DNA of 64,000 nucleotides from Prochlorococcus sp. AG-402-B19 (GTDB lineage: Bacteria > Cyanobacteriota > Cyanobacteriia > PCC-6307 > Cyanobiaceae). The position numbers were made by a program, and so were the translations under genes. The stretch is from contig QCHM01000001.1 in assembly GCA_003279615.1 (NCBI GenBank), positions 94,266-158,265 of the forward strand. Direction: 5' to 3'. Below, one piece after another: positions 61,474-64,000 of the stretch (position 1 is the stretch's first letter; each line of letters begins with the position of its first letter). The notes under the pieces were generated by a model. That model had not been told where the DNA came from. It saw only the letters and a program-made list of their open reading frames with translations, and did not search any database.

Positions 61474-62028
61474 ATGCAAAAAATAGACCAGACTAAAGAG
61501 GATAGATTTAATACTTGGATTATGAATCTTCCAATGACTTTGTTCATATACATACTCAGCGGAGCTGCATTAGGAAGTTTGATGCTGCTTAGTGGCATCC
61601 CTGCTGCTCCTCTTCTCGGCTCTATTTTGGCGGCAGGATGCTTAAGCATAAGTGGACAATTTGAACCGGCTCAATGGCCTATGGGTACCAAGACGTTGCT
61701 TGGGATCGGCGTAGGAACTGTTATTGGTACTGGTATTAATCGAGATACTCTTTCAGAGTTGCAAACTCTTTGGAAGCCAGCCATCTTAATTACCGTTACT
61801 TTGATTCTGACAGGTCTCTTTGTTGGATTTCTAGTCGTCCGATTATTTGGAATTGATCCATTAATAGCTTTACTTGGCTCTGCGCCTGGAGGCACTCTAG
61901 GTATGAGTTTGGTGGGTGCTGAGCTAGGAGTAGGAGCTGCAGTGGCGGCCATACATGCATTTAGATTAATAGCAGTTTTATTAATTACACCAGCAGTTGT
62001 TAAGTATTTAGCTCCGCTTTTTGAATGA
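61474..62028 (+). CDS. AbrB-like membrane protein (COG3180, single-unit)
   Basis: 184 residues, about five hydrophobic helices. LSGIPAAPLLGSILAAGCL near the N-terminus and DPLIALLGSAPGGTLGMSLVG in the second half are the AbrB-duplication signatures. Most members (about 350 residues) carry two copies, whereas this is a single half. Sometimes mislabelled ammonia monooxygenase; function unknown. Confidence 0.78.
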   Translation: MQKIDQTKEDRFNTWIMNLPMTLFIYILSGAALGSLMLLSGIPAAPLLGSILAAGCLSISGQFEPAQWPMGTKTLLGIGVGTVIGTGINRDTLSELQTLWKPAILITVTLILTGLFVGFLVVRLFGIDPLIALLGSAPGGTLGMSLVGAELGVGAAVAAIHAFRLIAVLLITPAVVKYLAPLFE

Positions 62029-62085
62029 ATATTAAGTGGAAATGAAATAACAAAAATAAGAGTTTTTTCAGTATAGCTTGTTTAA

Positions 62086-62310
62086 TTAAATGATTTTCCA
62101 AACAGAATCTTCTGTTATTGCTGGGCCTTTGTATTTGTCTAAAGGCTCTGTCTTACTGATTCGCCACTCTGGTACACGACATTGGACGTAGGCTGGACTT
62201 TGAATCAGAATACCTGGATTTTCATCTTTCTTGCAGGTGAATCCTCCCTTCCATGATCCTCCTCCTTGTAATGAACCTTTAAACCAAACCCAACAATTTT
62301 CATTTTCCAT
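62086..62310 (-). CDS. Small conserved hypothetical protein
   Basis: 74 residues from ATG 62310 (MENENCWVWFKGSLQGGGSW). GGFTCKKDENPGIL and CRVPEWRIS follow. Three Cys and several Trp suggest a compact fold. Not recognised; I recall similar short proteins in marine picocyanobacteria. It shares the minus strand with rpsU upstream. Confidence 0.6.
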   Translation of the reverse strand: MENENCWVWFKGSLQGGGSWKGGFTCKKDENPGILIQSPAYVQCRVPEWRISKTEPLDKYKGPAITEDSVWKII

Positions 62311-62370
62311 TAAACACACTCATACAGAGTTTTGAATGATTTTGATTTGTTTACATTTTTGAAATTTTGT

Positions 62371-62547
62371 TTACCTTCTTCTACTCCTTCGTCTCTGTTG
62401 CAATTTACGTTTATATTTTTCAACAGGAGTTTCATGATGCCGAAGGCGTTTTAATTCTCCGAAAATGCCGGCTTTGGAAACCTGACGTTTAAAACGGCGA
62501 AGTGCTGATTCAATGCCTTCGTTTTCTCCAACAGTTACTTGAGTCAA
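62371..62547 (-). CDS. rpsU: 30S ribosomal protein S21
   Basis: 58 residues from TTG 62547: [20 protein letters not shown], with [20 protein letters not shown] and a poly-Arg end RRRSRRR. Short and non-ATG, so often missed. Confidence 0.95.
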   Translation of the reverse strand: MTQVTVGENEGIESALRRFKRQVSKAGIFGELKRLRHHETPVEKYKRKLQQRRRSRRR

Positions 62548-62742
62548 AAAGATAAAAAATTCTATTTATTAATTTTACAGGACGATAAAGCAAATTTTTG
62601 GTTTGACCTTTTTGGGAGAAAAAGATCTAGAATATCTTTTGAATTATCCAAATAGCTTTCTTCAAGTTTTGCTTTTTAGCCAAATTATTGAGGTTTTTCC
62701 CTTTTCGGACCATTCATTTTTTTTTCATAGGTCCGTTATCTA

Positions 62743-62991
62743 ATGACTATTTACATCGGGAATCTCTCATTTGATGCTGAGATAGAAGATATTGTTGGGG
62801 TTTTTAGTGGTTATGGAGAAGTCACTAATTGTAAATTGCCATTAGAAAGGGAAACAGGAAGGAAAAGGGGTTTTGCTTTTGTTGATATGGGAGATGAAGC
62901 TCAAGAGCAAAAAGCAATTGATGACCTTCAAGATGTTGAATGGATGGGAAGAGCTATAAGGGTTACAAAGGCTAGACCTAAAAATAATTGA
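62743..62991 (+). CDS. RRM-domain RNA-binding protein (Rbp type)
   Basis: 82 residues, a single RRM. RNP2 is IYIGNL (residues 3-8) and RNP1 RGFAFVDM (about 43-50). It lacks a Gly-rich tail, giving the short form common in cyanobacteria, which may bind mRNAs at low temperature or near the thylakoid. Divergent from rpsU with a 195-base AT-rich gap. Confidence 0.94.
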   Translation: MTIYIGNLSFDAEIEDIVGVFSGYGEVTNCKLPLERETGRKRGFAFVDMGDEAQEQKAIDDLQDVEWMGRAIRVTKARPKNN

Positions 62992-63146
62992 TTTCATACA
63001 TCGCAGCTCTTTTAGCTTTTTAGCTAGAGCTTCAAGGAAGATGATGAATGATATTTTTGGAAATTTGAATAAATTTTAGATTTCAGTGTATTAGCTCTTA
63101 AAGCAATTTCTCAAATTAATGCTCTAATAATTATCAGTTAAGAGAA

Positions 63147-63431
63147 ATGCCTTTTTTAATGGTTTATTCAACAATTCCTTTCTCAACAATCACATTTGGT
63201 GGATTTAATCCTTTGGCTGCAATTGCAGGTTTAGTTATTTTTTTTCAGATCTCTCAAATTTATTATTATGGATTACCTGAGAATGAACCATCAGTTGAGC
63301 TTACTGAGACAGGTTCTTATAGATACCTTCAAAAACAATTTATTGGTGTACAAATAGTTACTGCTCTTATTGCTGCCTCAGTTATGCTTGCAGGCCCTGA
63401 CAAGATATTTTTCCCTTTTAAATATTTCTAA
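63147..63431 (+). CDS. Small two-helix membrane protein, unknown
   Basis: 94 residues (ATG 63147, or ATG 63159). Helices near residues 22-41 (PLAAIAGLVIFFQISQIYYY) and 65-82 (IGVQIVTALIAASVMLAGP), an acidic linker between. Not recognised. A strong terminator follows. Confidence 0.65.
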   Translation: MPFLMVYSTIPFSTITFGGFNPLAAIAGLVIFFQISQIYYYGLPENEPSVELTETGSYRYLQKQFIGVQIVTALIAASVMLAGPDKIFFPFKYF

Positions 63432-63455
63432 GTTTTAAATAAAATTGATTTTTTT

Positions 63456-63485
63456 AAAAGGCAGCTTAAACAGCTGCCTTTTTAT
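63456..63485 (+). terminator. Rho-independent terminator
   Basis: AAGGCAGCT (63458-63466), loop TAAAC, AGCTGCCTT (63472-63480), with A and T runs on each side. Confidence 0.9.
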
Positions 63486-63639
63486 ATATTAGATAGAAAT
63501 TCAGCCTAAATAAATAAATTATTTGTAAACAGCTAATCTTCTTTGACTTGAATATTTGGTTTGATAATCAAAACTTTGTTCATGGTGAACGTCAAATCAT
63601 TCATTTTATAGTTTAAATAGTGAATATATTTTATTTGTT

Positions 63640-63825
63640 ATGGAATTCATTGAAAATAATATAGACATTACTCAAGAAAAGACTAATACAAATGAAAAGG
63701 CTATTTATTCCCAGTTCAATAAAAAGTTAACTTACTTGTATCCTAACGGACATCGTATTACACATCAAATGAGATGGTTTAAAGGTAGTAATGATAGGGG
63801 TTTTGGAACTGATATGACTGCATAA
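63640..63825 (+). CDS. 61-residue hypothetical protein
   Basis: A Gln/Asn-rich N-terminus, then LTYLYPNGHRITHQMRWFKG and GFGTDMTA. Basic with aromatic residues, no helix long enough for a membrane. Plausible real gene (own ATG, after a terminator), not recognised. Confidence 0.45.
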   Translation: MEFIENNIDITQEKTNTNEKAIYSQFNKKLTYLYPNGHRITHQMRWFKGSNDRGFGTDMTA

Positions 63826-63860
63826 AAAGACTATAAATATTGATTATTTACCTATAAAAA

Positions 63861-63998
63861 ATGAAAAAAAATAAAAAGCATATAAATACTAATTATGATC
63901 CATATGAACATTCGTTGAGATTAGATCAGCTAGACCCTTATGAAGGGTTAATAAAATCAAATATCTTTGGCAAACAAAAGAAAAAAAATGTTGATTAG
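63861..63998 (+). CDS. 45-residue hypothetical protein
   Basis: ATG 63861, highly Lys-rich; contains YDPYEHSLRLDQLDPYEGL and ends FGKQKKKNVD. The repeated xDPYE (YDPYE, LDPYE) suggests a binding motif. 35 bases after the previous small gene, so maybe co-transcribed. Not recognised. Confidence 0.4.
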   Translation: MKKNKKHINTNYDPYEHSLRLDQLDPYEGLIKSNIFGKQKKKNVD

Positions 63999-64000
63999 TA

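Overview
This 64 kb stretch is AT-rich, densely packed chromosomal DNA from a picocyanobacterium, almost certainly Prochlorococcus. The evidence is that it encodes photosystem I subunits (psaA, psaB, psaI, psaL), NDH-1 subunit NdhN, the clock-input protein LdpA, a ferredoxin-type glutamate synthase, the diaminopimelate aminotransferase DapL, and cyanobacterial-type RNase E and DUF1997/DUF2839 proteins, with short gaps and small proteins throughout. No rRNA, IS element, prophage or CRISPR array was seen. A low-light clade (NATL-like) is a guess from overall composition only.

Layout. 1-8.7 kb: partial fructosamine-kinase-like gene, CrtD-type carotenoid desaturase, tyrA, a decayed DinG-like helicase, DUF2839, recA with a possible LexA box, a HAD protein, tRNA-Gln, ldpA and ndhN. 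9.0-25.6 kb: one long ribosomal superoperon, rplC to prfA, including secY, adk, rpoA and truA. Several terminator-like hairpins lie inside it. 25.6-32.4 kb: HNH protein, alr, tRNA-Ser, a Lys/Ala repeat membrane protein with two small companions, a beta-lactamase-fold/NlpC cell-wall pair, a glycosyltransferase and a HEAT-like protein. 32.4-38 kb: psaI-psaL facing psaA-psaB tail to tail. 38-46 kb: a CbiG-CobJ fusion for cobalamin, lipA, a YciI-like protein and gltB. 46.5-51.3 kb: the str operon with rpsJ (rpsL-rpsG-fusA-tuf-rpsJ), separated from the S10 cluster. 51.4-58.9 kb: a LON-domain protein, a frameshifted MPBQ/MSBQ methyltransferase, pheA, DUF1997, rnhB, rne, dapL and clpS. 58.9-64 kb: a CPBP protease overlapping a B12-binding radical SAM gene, an AbrB-like membrane protein, rpsU, an RRM protein and several small uncharacterised genes.

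How they work together. Most of the window is core machinery: translation, protein export, photosystem I, nitrogen assimilation, aromatic and lysine pathways, and RNA turnover. The less ordinary signals are these. (i) A one-base frameshift in an 8-T run splits a quinone/tocopherol methyltransferase that should be important. (ii) A 26-unit Lys/Ala repeat protein has a membrane tail resembling a separate 44-residue protein encoded nearby. (iii) L31 and L36 both lack most or all zinc-ligand cysteines. (iv) A DinG-family protein has no visible ATPase motifs. (v) A cobalamin fusion gene has no canonical start codon where homology requires one. (vi) A tandem 21-bp duplication lies inside the overlap of two convergent genes. 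I found no clear candidate for a wholly new multi-gene system; the repeat-protein cluster at 27.6-29.2 kb is the best place to look.
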